Origin: Bog-159 sp049511415
GTDB lineage: Bacteria > Acidobacteriota > Terriglobia > Bryobacterales > Bryobacteraceae
NCBI GenBank assembly: GCA_049511415.1
Contig: JBEKYC010000029.1
Location: 1-64,000, forward strand
DNA length: 64,000 nt
Reading direction: 5' to 3'
A program made the translations under genes and the position numbers. The notes under the pieces were generated by a model, which saw only the letters and a program-made list of their open reading frames with translations, was not told the origin of the DNA and ran no database searches. The first letter of the stretch is position 1; each line of letters begins with the position of its first letter. Below are positions 25,590-33,292 of the stretch, piece after piece.

Positions 25590-26037
25590 TGTTACCGCAT
25601 TATACTGTACTGGTTTGCTGGAGGGCGGGCTTCAGCCCGCCCGGGACTTCAGTCCCGTGCCCGAAGTTTGGACACTTGCCGTTGTGCGTTTTTGTGCGTT
25701 TTTGTGCACTTTTGGGCACTTTTTGGGCGCAGGGCGGATGTGGGTTTTTGTAAATACGAACCCACATGTGCTTTAGAATCAGCAATGCTATATTTCCCTG
25801 CGGGACTTCGTAATTTTTCGGGGGCAGCCGGCGGTTGGAATTCGAGTATTTTCCGCATGGATCGTCTCGTTCCCAGGGAAGCATGGCGCGTGGCGGTGGC
25901 ATGGGGACGATTGGTGAATGTTGATGTGGGACAGGATGATATTTAGCGGGCAGATTTGTCACCGACCATTGACAAGGCTGAAAACGCAGGAGCGCCCGCA
26001 GGACTTCAGTCCCGAGGTATAACGGTTATTTAATCGG
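25590..26037. other. Repeat-bearing intergenic region without a gene
   Basis: This 448-bp gap between two transcription units holds REP-like hairpins (25623-25657 and 26001-26012) and a short tandem repeat (25684-25724, units close to GTGCGTTTTT). Base composition is lower in GC than its neighbours. Small open frames here have no recognisable family. Promoters for the genes on both sides presumably lie here. Confidence 0.5.
25623..25657. repeat. Twin REP-like hairpins with TTCA loops
   Basis: GGGCGGGC-TTCA-GCCCGCCC (25623-25642) is followed at once by CGGGAC-TTCA-GTCCCG (25642-25657). Both have the same loop. A third copy GGAC-TTCA-GTCC is at 26001-26012, and a degenerate one near 29570-29588. 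They resemble extragenic palindromes. Confidence 0.75.
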
Positions 26038-26238
26038 ATGCCCCTTCAACCCGACAGCGGCAAAAGACCTCCCACGGCGGATGAGATCGCGGACGTGGCC
26101 ACGCGCGGTGCAGATGTCCCCCGATATTTGACGAATAAATTCCTCGTCGCGCGGCCGGTAGCCGGTATGAAACCAGTGCTGGCGCGCGCCGTGGCCGACG
26201 CCCCCCCGAGTAAGCCCCGGAGGCGAAGGGCCGGCTGA
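26038..26238 (+). CDS. Small protein resembling the N-terminus of a ribbon-helix-helix antitoxin
   Basis: A 66-aa frame containing LTADEIADVA-like text (PTADEIADVATRGADVPRYL) and TNKFLVARPV. This resembles the linker found at the N-terminus of CopG/BrnA-type antitoxins in Acidobacteriota, where a motif such as DRGEDVSRFFT precedes the DNA-binding domain. The DNA-binding ribbon-helix-helix itself is absent and the C-terminus is a basic tail (KPRRRRAG). It ends 7 bp before rhaB. It may be a truncated remnant, or not translated at all; there is no strong ribosome binding site. Confidence 0.35.
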   Translation: MPLQPDSGKRPPTADEIADVATRGADVPRYLTNKFLVARPVAGMKPVLARAVADAPPSKPRRRRAG

Positions 26239-26245
26239 TCCTGCC

Positions 26246-27652
26246 ATGTCTCACTACCTGGCCTTCGACCTCGGCGCAGAGAGCGGACGCGCCATGCTCG
26301 GCACTCTCGCCGCCGGGCGCCTCGCAGTCGAAGAACTGCATCGCTTCCCAAACACGCCCGTGCGCGTTTTCGACGCCCTCTACTGGGACACGCTCCGCCT
26401 CTGGAACGAAATCCAGCGCGGCTTGGCCATCGCCGGACGCGAACGCAAGCTCGCCCTCGACGGCATCGGCATCGACACCTGGGGCGTGGACTTCGCGCTG
26501 CTCGGCTCCGACGGCGCGCTCGCCGATAATCCGCGCCACTATCGCGACCCGCGCACCAACGGCGTCATGGAAAAACTCTTCGCCGTCGTCCCACGCGCGG
26601 AGGTCTTTGCCCAAACCGGCATCCAGTTCATGCAGCTCAACTCGCTCTATCAGTTCTACGCGCTGAAGCTTGCCGATTCCCCCGCCCTGGCCCGCGCGCA
26701 AAAGCTGCTCTTCATGCCGGACCTGCTGAACTACTGGCTCACCGGCATCGCGCGCGCCGAACTCACCATCGCCAGCACCTCGCAGTTCTACGACCCACGC
26801 AAGAAAACCTGGGCCGTCGATCTGCTCCAGCGCCTGGGACTTCCAACCCACATCCTTCCCGAAATCATCGCGCCCGGCACACGGCTTGCCCCGCTGCTCC
26901 CAGCCGTTGCCGATGCCGCTGCCCTCGGACCCGTGCCCGTCTACACCACCGGCTGCCACGATACCGCTTCCGCCGTTGCCGCCGTCCCCGCTACCGGCTC
27001 CAACTGGTGCTACATCAGCTCCGGCACCTGGTCGCTGATGGGCGCCGAACTCGACGCGCCCATCATCAACGAGCAAAGCCTGGCTCAAAACCTAACCAAC
27101 GAAATCGGAGCGGCCGGCAAGATCCGCTTCCTGAAAAACATCGCCGGACTCTGGCTGTTACAGGAATGCCGGCGCGCGTGGGCCCTCGAAGGCCGTGATT
27201 ACACCTATGACGACCTGGTGCGCCTAGCCGCCGGCGCTCCATCCCACCGCGCCTCTATCGACCCCGACGCCTTCCTAGAACCCGGCGACATGCCCCGCAA
27301 AATCGCCGCACACTGCCGCGCCGCCGGCCAGACGCCGCCGGAAACACCCGCCGAATTCACGCGCACCATTCTCGAATCGCTTGCCCGCCGTTACGCCGAA
27401 GTGCTCGCCAGCCTGGAATCGCTTTGCGGCCGCCGCTTCGACGTCATCCACATCGTGGGCGGCGGCTCGCGCAACGCCTTGTTGAACCAGTTCGTCGCCG
27501 ACGCCACCGGCCGCACCGTGATCGCCGGACCCAGCGAAGCTACGGCCATTGGAAACGTGCTGATCCAGGCCATCGGCGCCGGCGAACTCTGCGGCCTCGC
27601 CGAAGCCCGTGCCCTGGTGCGCGAATCGTTCCCGGTCGAAACTTACACCTGA
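26246..27652 (+). CDS. rhaB: Rhamnulokinase
   Basis: Rhamnulokinase phosphorylates L-rhamnulose to rhamnulose-1-phosphate in rhamnose breakdown. The 468-aa protein has the FGGY-kinase N-terminal phosphate motif AFDLGAESGRAMLG, the RhaB-specific IDTWGVDFALLG and HYRDPRT, the substrate-proximal QFMQLNSLYQ, the PHOSPHATE2/adenosine segments TGCHDTASAVAAVP and WCYISSGTWSLMG, and HIVGGGSRNALLNQ near the C-terminus. The length is normal. No other rhamnose genes are adjacent. It ends in a 10-bp overlap with the convergent ankyrin gene. Confidence 0.93.
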   Translation: MSHYLAFDLGAESGRAMLGTLAAGRLAVEELHRFPNTPVRVFDALYWDTLRLWNEIQRGLAIAGRERKLALDGIGIDTWGVDFALLGSDGALADNPRHYRDPRTNGVMEKLFAVVPRAEVFAQTGIQFMQLNSLYQFYALKLADSPALARAQKLLFMPDLLNYWLTGIARAELTIASTSQFYDPRKKTWAVDLLQRLGLPTHILPEIIAPGTRLAPLLPAVADAAALGPVPVYTTGCHDTASAVAAVPATGSNWCYISSGTWSLMGAELDAPIINEQSLAQNLTNEIGAAGKIRFLKNIAGLWLLQECRRAWALEGRDYTYDDLVRLAAGAPSHRASIDPDAFLEPGDMPRKIAAHCRAAGQTPPETPAEFTRTILESLARRYAEVLASLESLCGRRFDVIHIVGGGSRNALLNQFVADATGRTVIAGPSEATAIGNVLIQAIGAGELCGLAEARALVRESFPVETYT

Positions 27653-29451
27653 CCGGCGGCCGTCCTCAGAATCGCCCCGATCTCCGCATGCCCCATCTTC
27701 TCCGCCCAAGCCAGCGGTGTCGCCCAAGCTTCCGCATCCGCCTCCACCACCGGCGCCCCGCGCGCGATCAGCAGTTCCACCATCGGCCGCCGTCCCCACC
27801 GGCAGGCCCAACCCAGCGGCGTCGACCGCAGTAGCTCATCCCGCACATCCATACGCGCGCCGCAGTCCAGCAGCATGGCCGCAAATCGCGCCCGTTCCGG
27901 TTCGCTCACTCCACGGTCGGCCGCCGCGAAATGCAGAACCCTCTGCCCAAACCGGCTGTGCACGTTCGCATCCACACGTTCCAGCAACAGTGCCATGCAC
28001 TCGAAGAATCCCTCGTGATCGCGCCCGTCCGGACCGACCCCGCGAATCGGCTGAATTAACACCCAGTGCCATCGCGGATCATCCGCAGGCCAATCGAGGC
28101 GCGGCAGGGCCAACCCGATTACCGCCGTCGATCCGTGATTAGCGGCCGCCCAGCATAACTCGCGCGCGATCTCCTCGCTCGTATCCGCCTCCAGCAGCCG
28201 CGCTGCCTCCGCCGCATCGTTGGCCTCCGCGACCATATAAGGTTGCGCCTTCGCGCCGCGCTCCATCAACAGCCGCCGCAGTGGTTCGTTGTGCCAGGCA
28301 TTCCGCAGCGGCCAACCCGACGCATACACATTCGCATTCGGATCGGCCCCGCGATCGAGCAGCAGCTCCGCGATTTCGCATTGCCCATCCCGCGCCGCGT
28401 GCCACAGCGGCGTTCCCCAACTCGTCACCGGCTCTTCCACGTTCGATACTAGCGTCCGCTCATCCACATCCGCGCCCAGATCGAGCAGCAGCTTCACCAT
28501 GTCGCGCTGCGCATGCCTAACCGCCAGACACAGCAGGCCGCCGCGTGACCAATGAATCTCCCTCAGCAGGCGCGGACTTTCCGTCACCAACTCCCGCACG
28601 CGCTCGCCATCGCCCAGCGCCACCGCCGCGTGGATCGTTAGATCCGCGCCATGATAGAGCAGCCGGCGCGCCACTGCCGGAAAGCCGGATTCGGCCGCCA
28701 AAGCGCCCCGATCCAGCGGCGTGAAACCCCGCAAATCCTGCTTCCGCGGATTCGCGCGCCGCGACAGCAGCCACGCCACCAGTTCCTCGTCGCCCTCCTC
28801 AGCCGCGATGTGCAGTGGCGTGGCCCCATCCCGGTCGCAGGCCCGGATCAGCGATTCATCCGCCTCCAGCAACCGCCTCGCCGCCGCGCTGTCGCCCGCG
28901 CGAATCGCGCTCGCGATCTGTTCCTGCACCGGCGTCACCGTCACGTTCGGGCAGCTTGCCGCCTCACGCCGCCGTTGCTCTTCTTCCTCAATAATCGCGA
29001 CGATGTCCGCATAGCCGCGGTCGCGCGCGATCACCAACGCGGTGGTAGCGTCGCGATGCGGATAGATGCCCTTGCGTGCATCGGAGCCCGCTTCCATCAG
29101 CATGCGCACCATGGGCGCGTCCCGCCGCAGCACGGCGTAATGCAGCGCGCGATGCTCGTTGTTTTCGGCCATGTCCACGTGCACCAGCTCCGGCCGGGCC
29201 CGCACCAGCGCGCGCGCCTGCGCCAAGTCGCCAGCCTGCACCACTTCCGCCAGCCGCGACACATTCGCGCCGTCCACGAACGCCTTCAGTTTGGGCCAGC
29301 TCTCAAAACCGTAAGCGCGCGCCAGTTCCCGCTGCGCTCCGCTGAGCGTCAGCGCGCCGGAACGCTCCTCTTGCAGCTCCTTAGCTTGTTTGCGTAATTG
29401 TTCGAGGTTGGGATTCCGCGGCAGCCGCCGCGTTGGATTTGGACGTGCCAT
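27643..29451 (-). CDS. Ankyrin repeat protein
   Basis: A 602-aa cytoplasmic protein without signal peptide. The N-terminal 70 residues form a helical lead-in (NLEQLRKQAKELQEER, ELARAYGFESWPKLKAF) seen in many Acidobacteriota ankyrin proteins. Ankyrin repeats follow: HRALHYAVLRRDAPMVRMLM, GATPLHIAAEEGDEELVAWL, GFTPLDRGALAA, GGLLCLAVRHAQRDMVKLLL, GTPLWHAARDGQCEIAELLL and a last one ending WATPLAWAEKMGHAEIGAIL. Such proteins mediate protein contacts; a specific partner is not evident. It is followed on the far side by rhaB on the other strand. Confidence 0.9.
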   Translation of the reverse strand: MARPNPTRRLPRNPNLEQLRKQAKELQEERSGALTLSGAQRELARAYGFESWPKLKAFVDGANVSRLAEVVQAGDLAQARALVRARPELVHVDMAENNEHRALHYAVLRRDAPMVRMLMEAGSDARKGIYPHRDATTALVIARDRGYADIVAIIEEEEQRRREAASCPNVTVTPVQEQIASAIRAGDSAAARRLLEADESLIRACDRDGATPLHIAAEEGDEELVAWLLSRRANPRKQDLRGFTPLDRGALAAESGFPAVARRLLYHGADLTIHAAVALGDGERVRELVTESPRLLREIHWSRGGLLCLAVRHAQRDMVKLLLDLGADVDERTLVSNVEEPVTSWGTPLWHAARDGQCEIAELLLDRGADPNANVYASGWPLRNAWHNEPLRRLLMERGAKAQPYMVAEANDAAEAARLLEADTSEEIARELCWAAANHGSTAVIGLALPRLDWPADDPRWHWVLIQPIRGVGPDGRDHEGFFECMALLLERVDANVHSRFGQRVLHFAAADRGVSEPERARFAAMLLDCGARMDVRDELLRSTPLGWACRWGRRPMVELLIARGAPVVEADAEAWATPLAWAEKMGHAEIGAILRTAAGQV

Positions 29452-29635
29452 GACGATCTCCTCTTGTGCATTTCCGGCGTCCGCGACCGGCCAAAAGAAG
29501 ATCCGTCGTGCAAATTCACAGCAACAAACTGATCGGTGGGCTCAGCCCTTCCCGCGGACGAGGAGGCGCCCGGCGCGCCTTCAGTCCGCATCATACCACG
29601 GGCGGCGGACTTTACTCCCGGCGCACTCGGTAGGG

Positions 29636-30160
29636 CTATTCCGCCGCGCGGAAACGCTGCCGAATATCCTGTATCTCGCCCGCGGAGATCTTCAGATACT
29701 CCAAGAACTCCTGATGGTCATCCGGCGCGGCCTTCTCAAACTCCGCGTGCCAGCGGTGCATCTCGCGCTCGGTCAGCCCCGAGGCTTTCATAATCGATAC
29801 CCACTTCTCTTTCGTCATCATCTGTTTTCTCCCTATGGAATCGTTTTTCAGCAGCTTCAAAATCGCGCGCTGGTGGGCGCGCAATGTCTCAATCTCGCCA
29901 TCGAGCGCCAGCAGCCGCCGCTTCAGCACGGCCACGGCGTCCGATTCGCGGCGATCCAGGATCGCGCGGATATCCTCCAGCGTCAGCCCGGCATGGCGAT
30001 AGGCGCAGATCTGCTGCAAGCGCCGCAGGTCCCGCTCGCCGTAACGCCGGTAATTGGCGGCGGTGCGCGCGGGCGCCTTCAGCAGACCGATGGATTCGTA
30101 ATAAAGCAGCGTGCCGCGGCTGAGGCCGCAGCGCCGGGCGAGTTGGGTGACTGTCCACAC
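29636..30160 (-). CDS. MerR-family regulator with TipAS-like C-terminus
   Basis: A 174-aa transcription factor. The winged helix opens MWTVTQLARRCGLSRGTLLY, with YESIGLLKAP and YRRYGERDLRRLQQI, the MerR DNA-binding signature. The dimer helix is CAYRHAGLTLEDIRAILDRR onward. The C-terminal part (WVSIMKASGLTEREMHRWH, HQEFLEYLKI) resembles the TipAS/ligand-binding helical domain. The start is GTG at 30160. It is divergent from the DUF169 gene, and the dyad CTACA-GT-TGTAG lies in between, as expected for a MerR regulator acting on its neighbour. Confidence 0.9.
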   Translation of the reverse strand: MWTVTQLARRCGLSRGTLLYYESIGLLKAPARTAANYRRYGERDLRRLQQICAYRHAGLTLEDIRAILDRRESDAVAVLKRRLLALDGEIETLRAHQRAILKLLKNDSIGRKQMMTKEKWVSIMKASGLTEREMHRWHAEFEKAAPDDHQEFLEYLKISAGEIQDIRQRFRAAE

Positions 30161-30182
30161 GGTCCTGATCCTAGTTTCAACC

Positions 30183-30194
30183 CTACAGTTGTAG
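30183..30194. promoter_or_regulatory. Candidate MerR operator
   Basis: CTACAGTTGTAG is a perfect 5-bp dyad with a 2-bp centre in the 73-bp space between the divergent MerR and DUF169 genes. A TATACT at 30222-30227 could be the -10 element toward DUF169 but would make a nearly leaderless message. Binding is inferred only from position and symmetry. Confidence 0.5.
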
Positions 30195-30233
30195 ACAGGT
30201 CAAGAGAAAAAGTGAAGCCGCTATACTGGGGTG

Positions 30234-30944
30234 ATGATCGATTACCAAGAGATGGAACGGCGCATAGCGGAAGCCACCGGATTGGAGCGCCGTCCCGTAG
30301 CCGTGGCGTTTTTGCAAGCGCCTCCCGCGGGAGTGCCGAAGTTTGAAGGCATCATGCCTTCCGGATGCAGCTTCTGGCGGCTGGCCGCCGAAGGCCGCGC
30401 TTTCTACACCGTGCCCGGCGACCACTACAACTGCCCCATCGGCAGTTACACGCACAACATCGCGCTGCCTCCGGACCGCGCGCCGGAACTGGAGCAGACG
30501 CTGTCGCTGATGGGCACGCTCGGCTACGTCAAGATGGAGGAAGTCCCCGGCATTCCGCGCTTGCCGGAACCGCCCGCCGCAGTGGTGTACGCGCCACTCG
30601 GCCAGACACCCGTGCAACCCGACGTGGTGGTTTTCTCCGGGCGTCCCGCACGTCTGATGCTGCTCTCGGAGGCCGCGCTGCGTGCCGGCGTGGCGGCCAA
30701 CGCACCCTTGATGCCCCGGCCCACCTGCATGGCGCTGCCCGCGGCTATGGCGCACGGAATGGTGACCAGTTCCGCATGCATCGGCAACCGTGTCTATACG
30801 GATTTGGGCGAGGATGAGCTTTACGCGGTCGTGGCGGGCAAGGATCTGGCGCGCGTTGTGGACGAGCTGCAAACCATCGCAACCGCCAACGCGCAGCTTG
30901 CCGAATACCATCGCGGCAAACGCGCCGCATTAGCCACTGCGTAG
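30234..30944 (+). CDS. DUF169 family protein
   Basis: A 236-aa cytoplasmic protein of the DUF169 family, whose members are widespread in anaerobes and soil bacteria and have no firm function. Typical features are LERRPVAVAFLQ near the N-terminus, the cysteine segment PSGCSFWRLAAEG, DHYNCPIGSYTHN, and the later ARLMLLSEAALRAG, PTCMALPAAM and SSACIGNRVYTDLGEDELY. The conserved Cys residues suggest metal or cofactor binding. The ATG at 30234 was preferred over the overlapping GTG at 30231. It is probably controlled by the divergent MerR protein. Confidence 0.85.
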   Translation: MIDYQEMERRIAEATGLERRPVAVAFLQAPPAGVPKFEGIMPSGCSFWRLAAEGRAFYTVPGDHYNCPIGSYTHNIALPPDRAPELEQTLSLMGTLGYVKMEEVPGIPRLPEPPAAVVYAPLGQTPVQPDVVVFSGRPARLMLLSEAALRAGVAANAPLMPRPTCMALPAAMAHGMVTSSACIGNRVYTDLGEDELYAVVAGKDLARVVDELQTIATANAQLAEYHRGKRAALATA

Positions 30945-31472
30945 CACCAGACAGGCGGCCATGGCTGCCAGTTTCTGATCCTGGCGCCAGGGCGGGCCGA
31001 TCGACCTTCCCATCTCCGCGATGCACGGCTCGATTCGCAACTCGCGCTCTTTCACCTCAGTCAGCCGCAAGCCGCACGCGCGGACGGCGGCGCGAAGAGC
31101 CTCGCGAAAGTGCTCGCCTTCCGCCGTGTGGATCAGTGCGTGCGACTTCAAAATCCCTTCGAGCGCCGGCAGCGGACGGCCCGAAGCCAGCAGCAGGCCG
31201 CACCCGCTAACCCCATGGCCAAGCGAACGCAGATCCTGGATCATGCCGCGCAGCCCGGCCGTCGCCAGGTCCGCCGCCCGCGCCACGCAGTGCGACACCA
31301 ACTGCCGGGCCTCGTCGATTTCCAGGTTGGCGGAGGCGTGATAGGGCTGCGCTTCGCCCATCTCGATGCGCCGCCGCATGATCACAACCGGCGCGTCCGG
31401 CGAACCGGTCACCGCCACCGCAGCCGACCATCCGGAATGCGCCCGAAAGCCGATTGCAGCGGCGGTGGACAT
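30930..31472 (-). CDS. Conserved-looking hypothetical protein
   Basis: A 180-aa protein, no family recognised with confidence. It starts MSTAAAIGFRAHSGWSAAVA, followed by VVIMRRRIEMGEAQPYHAS and later CGLLLASGRPLPALEGILKSHALIHTAEG-type text (segment LPALEGILKSHALIHTAEGE). The pattern of an N-terminal strand pair and a helical C-terminus suggests an RNase-H/actin-like nucleotide-binding fold, which is only a guess. It lies 2 bp after the membrane gene at 31475-31951 and tails onto DUF169 (15-bp overlap), so it is the last gene of the tldD-tldE unit. Confidence 0.7.
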   Translation of the reverse strand: MSTAAAIGFRAHSGWSAAVAVTGSPDAPVVIMRRRIEMGEAQPYHASANLEIDEARQLVSHCVARAADLATAGLRGMIQDLRSLGHGVSGCGLLLASGRPLPALEGILKSHALIHTAEGEHFREALRAAVRACGLRLTEVKERELRIEPCIAEMGRSIGPPWRQDQKLAAMAACLVLRSG

Positions 31473-31474
31473 CG

Positions 31475-31951
31475 TCAGCCGAAGATGATCTGCGCAATCA
31501 CCAATTGCGGCATGGCCTGATTCCAGCTCTCCGGAATGTTGTCGAACGCGAGCCGGAAATTCTTGATCTCCCCGGGCGCCAGCCCCCCGATCTTCTGGCT
31601 TACGATGGGCACGCGCTCGCGCAGCACGACTTGCCCGTACGGATCGTAGAAGACGCAGTTGATTTCCACCTCGTTGAGCGTGCGCCCGCCGTTATTGCCT
31701 ATTTTGCCGGTGATCTCCACCACCGCCTGCTTCATGTAGCTCTCGTGCTTCTGCATCTCCACATCCGCCAGTTGCAGATTGCGCACGTAAGCTTTGGCTT
31801 CGCCGCTGAGCGGCGCGGGCGGGGGCGGCGGCTGGCGCGACGCGCGGTCCAGGTACAAAAAGAACCCGCCGCCAAAAATGATCACCAGCCCGACCACGAG
31901 CACCGCGACGGGAATGCCTTTCTGTTCTTTTTTTGTTTTATCGGCCACCAA
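31475..31951 (-). CDS. Membrane-anchored FxLYD/DUF2393-like protein
   Basis: A 158-aa protein with one N-terminal membrane helix (IPVAVLVVGLVIIFGGGFFLYL), a proline-rich linker (PPPPPAP) and a beta-sandwich domain (AVVEITGKIGNNGGRTLNEV, VNCVFYDPYGQVVLRERVP-like text, LAPGEIKNFRLAFDNIPESW). The pattern of 'G-x-I-x-N-x-G' followed by a polar-contact pair resembles FxLYD/DUF2393 domains, which are extracytoplasmic. It overlaps the tldE end by 14 bp on the same strand, so it belongs to the tldD-tldE operon. Confidence 0.75.
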   Translation of the reverse strand: MVADKTKKEQKGIPVAVLVVGLVIIFGGGFFLYLDRASRQPPPPPAPLSGEAKAYVRNLQLADVEMQKHESYMKQAVVEITGKIGNNGGRTLNEVEINCVFYDPYGQVVLRERVPIVSQKIGGLAPGEIKNFRLAFDNIPESWNQAMPQLVIAQIIFG

Positions 31952-33266
31952 CGGTCATCTCCGCCAACACCAGAGTCGGCGCGGCCATGGAACCACGGAA
32001 ATCCAGGTCGGCGCCTACGGCTTCCAGGTTGAGCAGCATATCCTGCAGCTTGCCCGCGATAGTCACCTCGGAAACCGGGAATGCCAACTCGCCGTTGCGG
32101 ATCCAAAGACCGGCTGCGCCGCGGGAATAATCCCCGGTCACGATATTAACACCGAAACCGATCAGCTCGGTGACGTAGAAGCCGTCGGCGATCCCGGCGA
32201 TCAGGCGCTCGGGCGGCTCGGCGCCTTTCTCGATATACAGATTGCCGTTGCCCACGCCGGCATTTCCCGCCAAGCCGCGCGACGCGTTGCCGGTGGTGCG
32301 CAGCCCCAGTTTCCGCGCCGTGTAAGTATTCAGCAGGTAGCTGCGCAGCACGCCATTTTCGATCACGACCGTGCGCCGCGTGGGCACGCCTTCGTCATCG
32401 AACGGAGACGTGCCGAACAGGCCCGGGATGGCGCCGTCGTCAATTACGGTCAGCTTTTCCGAGGCGACGCGCTCGCCCAGCTTTCCCGCCAGGAACGATT
32501 CGTTTCGATAGATTGCGCCACCATGGACGGCGTCGAAGATGTTATCGAGCAGCGAACGGGCCGTGCGCGGATCGAAAACCACCGGAACCCGTTTTGTTTC
32601 GACCTTGACCGCACCCAGCCGCCGCACGGTACGCTCCGCGGCGATGCGTCCAACTTCTTCGGGCTTCTCGAGGCCGGCGAAGCTGCGCGCCATGGTGTAC
32701 CAGTAGTCGCGTTCCATGGCGTCGCCCTGACGCGCCACGGGCACCGTGCTCAGCGAGCAATAGCTGGCCCGATATTCCCCCGCGAAGCCGCGCGAATTCG
32801 CGAAGGCATGCCGGCCGAGGTGGGTATCGAAAGACGCGCCCTCCGAGTTGGTGATGCGCGCATCGGCGCATAGCGAGGCGTCTTCGGCGCGCCGCGCCAT
32901 GTCGATCTTCAGATCGGTCGGGAGGCCTTCGACATCCGGACAATAAAGGCCCAGATCGCCCGGAATCGCGCCTAGTTCGGATGCGTCCGGCAGCCCGGCA
33001 TGTGGATCTTCGGTCGTGATCTCGGCCAGTTCGATGGCCGAACGCACCATGTGCCGGATGCCGTCCGCCGAAAGATCCGAAGTATATGCCGAGCCTGTGT
33101 GGCGGCCTTTCAAAATACGCAAGCCCGCCGCGCGCGATCCGGCTTCCTTCAACGTTTCCAATTCCCGCATGCGCACGCCGGCGGAAAACTCGTTGCCGTC
33201 GCTGATGGTGCACTCGGCGTCGGTAGCCCCGCAAGCGAGCGCCTGCTGCACGATTTCGACCGCCAT
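31938..33266 (-). CDS. tldE: TldE/PmbA metalloprotease subunit
   Basis: TldE (PmbA) partners TldD in a heterodimeric protease that degrades unfolded peptides and matures some RiPPs. The 442-aa protein has the family pattern AAGLRILKGRHTGSAYTSDL, SFLAGKLGERVASEKLTVID, DDEGVPTRRTVVIENGVL and GFYVTELIGFGVNIVTGDYS, and lacks the HExxxH of TldD, as expected for TldE. The ATG at 33266 is used; a TTG at 33296 overlapping the tldD stop is an alternative that would couple translation. It sits directly downstream of tldD. Confidence 0.93.
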   Translation of the reverse strand: MAVEIVQQALACGATDAECTISDGNEFSAGVRMRELETLKEAGSRAAGLRILKGRHTGSAYTSDLSADGIRHMVRSAIELAEITTEDPHAGLPDASELGAIPGDLGLYCPDVEGLPTDLKIDMARRAEDASLCADARITNSEGASFDTHLGRHAFANSRGFAGEYRASYCSLSTVPVARQGDAMERDYWYTMARSFAGLEKPEEVGRIAAERTVRRLGAVKVETKRVPVVFDPRTARSLLDNIFDAVHGGAIYRNESFLAGKLGERVASEKLTVIDDGAIPGLFGTSPFDDEGVPTRRTVVIENGVLRSYLLNTYTARKLGLRTTGNASRGLAGNAGVGNGNLYIEKGAEPPERLIAGIADGFYVTELIGFGVNIVTGDYSRGAAGLWIRNGELAFPVSEVTIAGKLQDMLLNLEAVGADLDFRGSMAAPTLVLAEMTVGGR

Positions 33267-33292
33267 CGTGGCGTAGCCGTTGCCGTTGCCGT

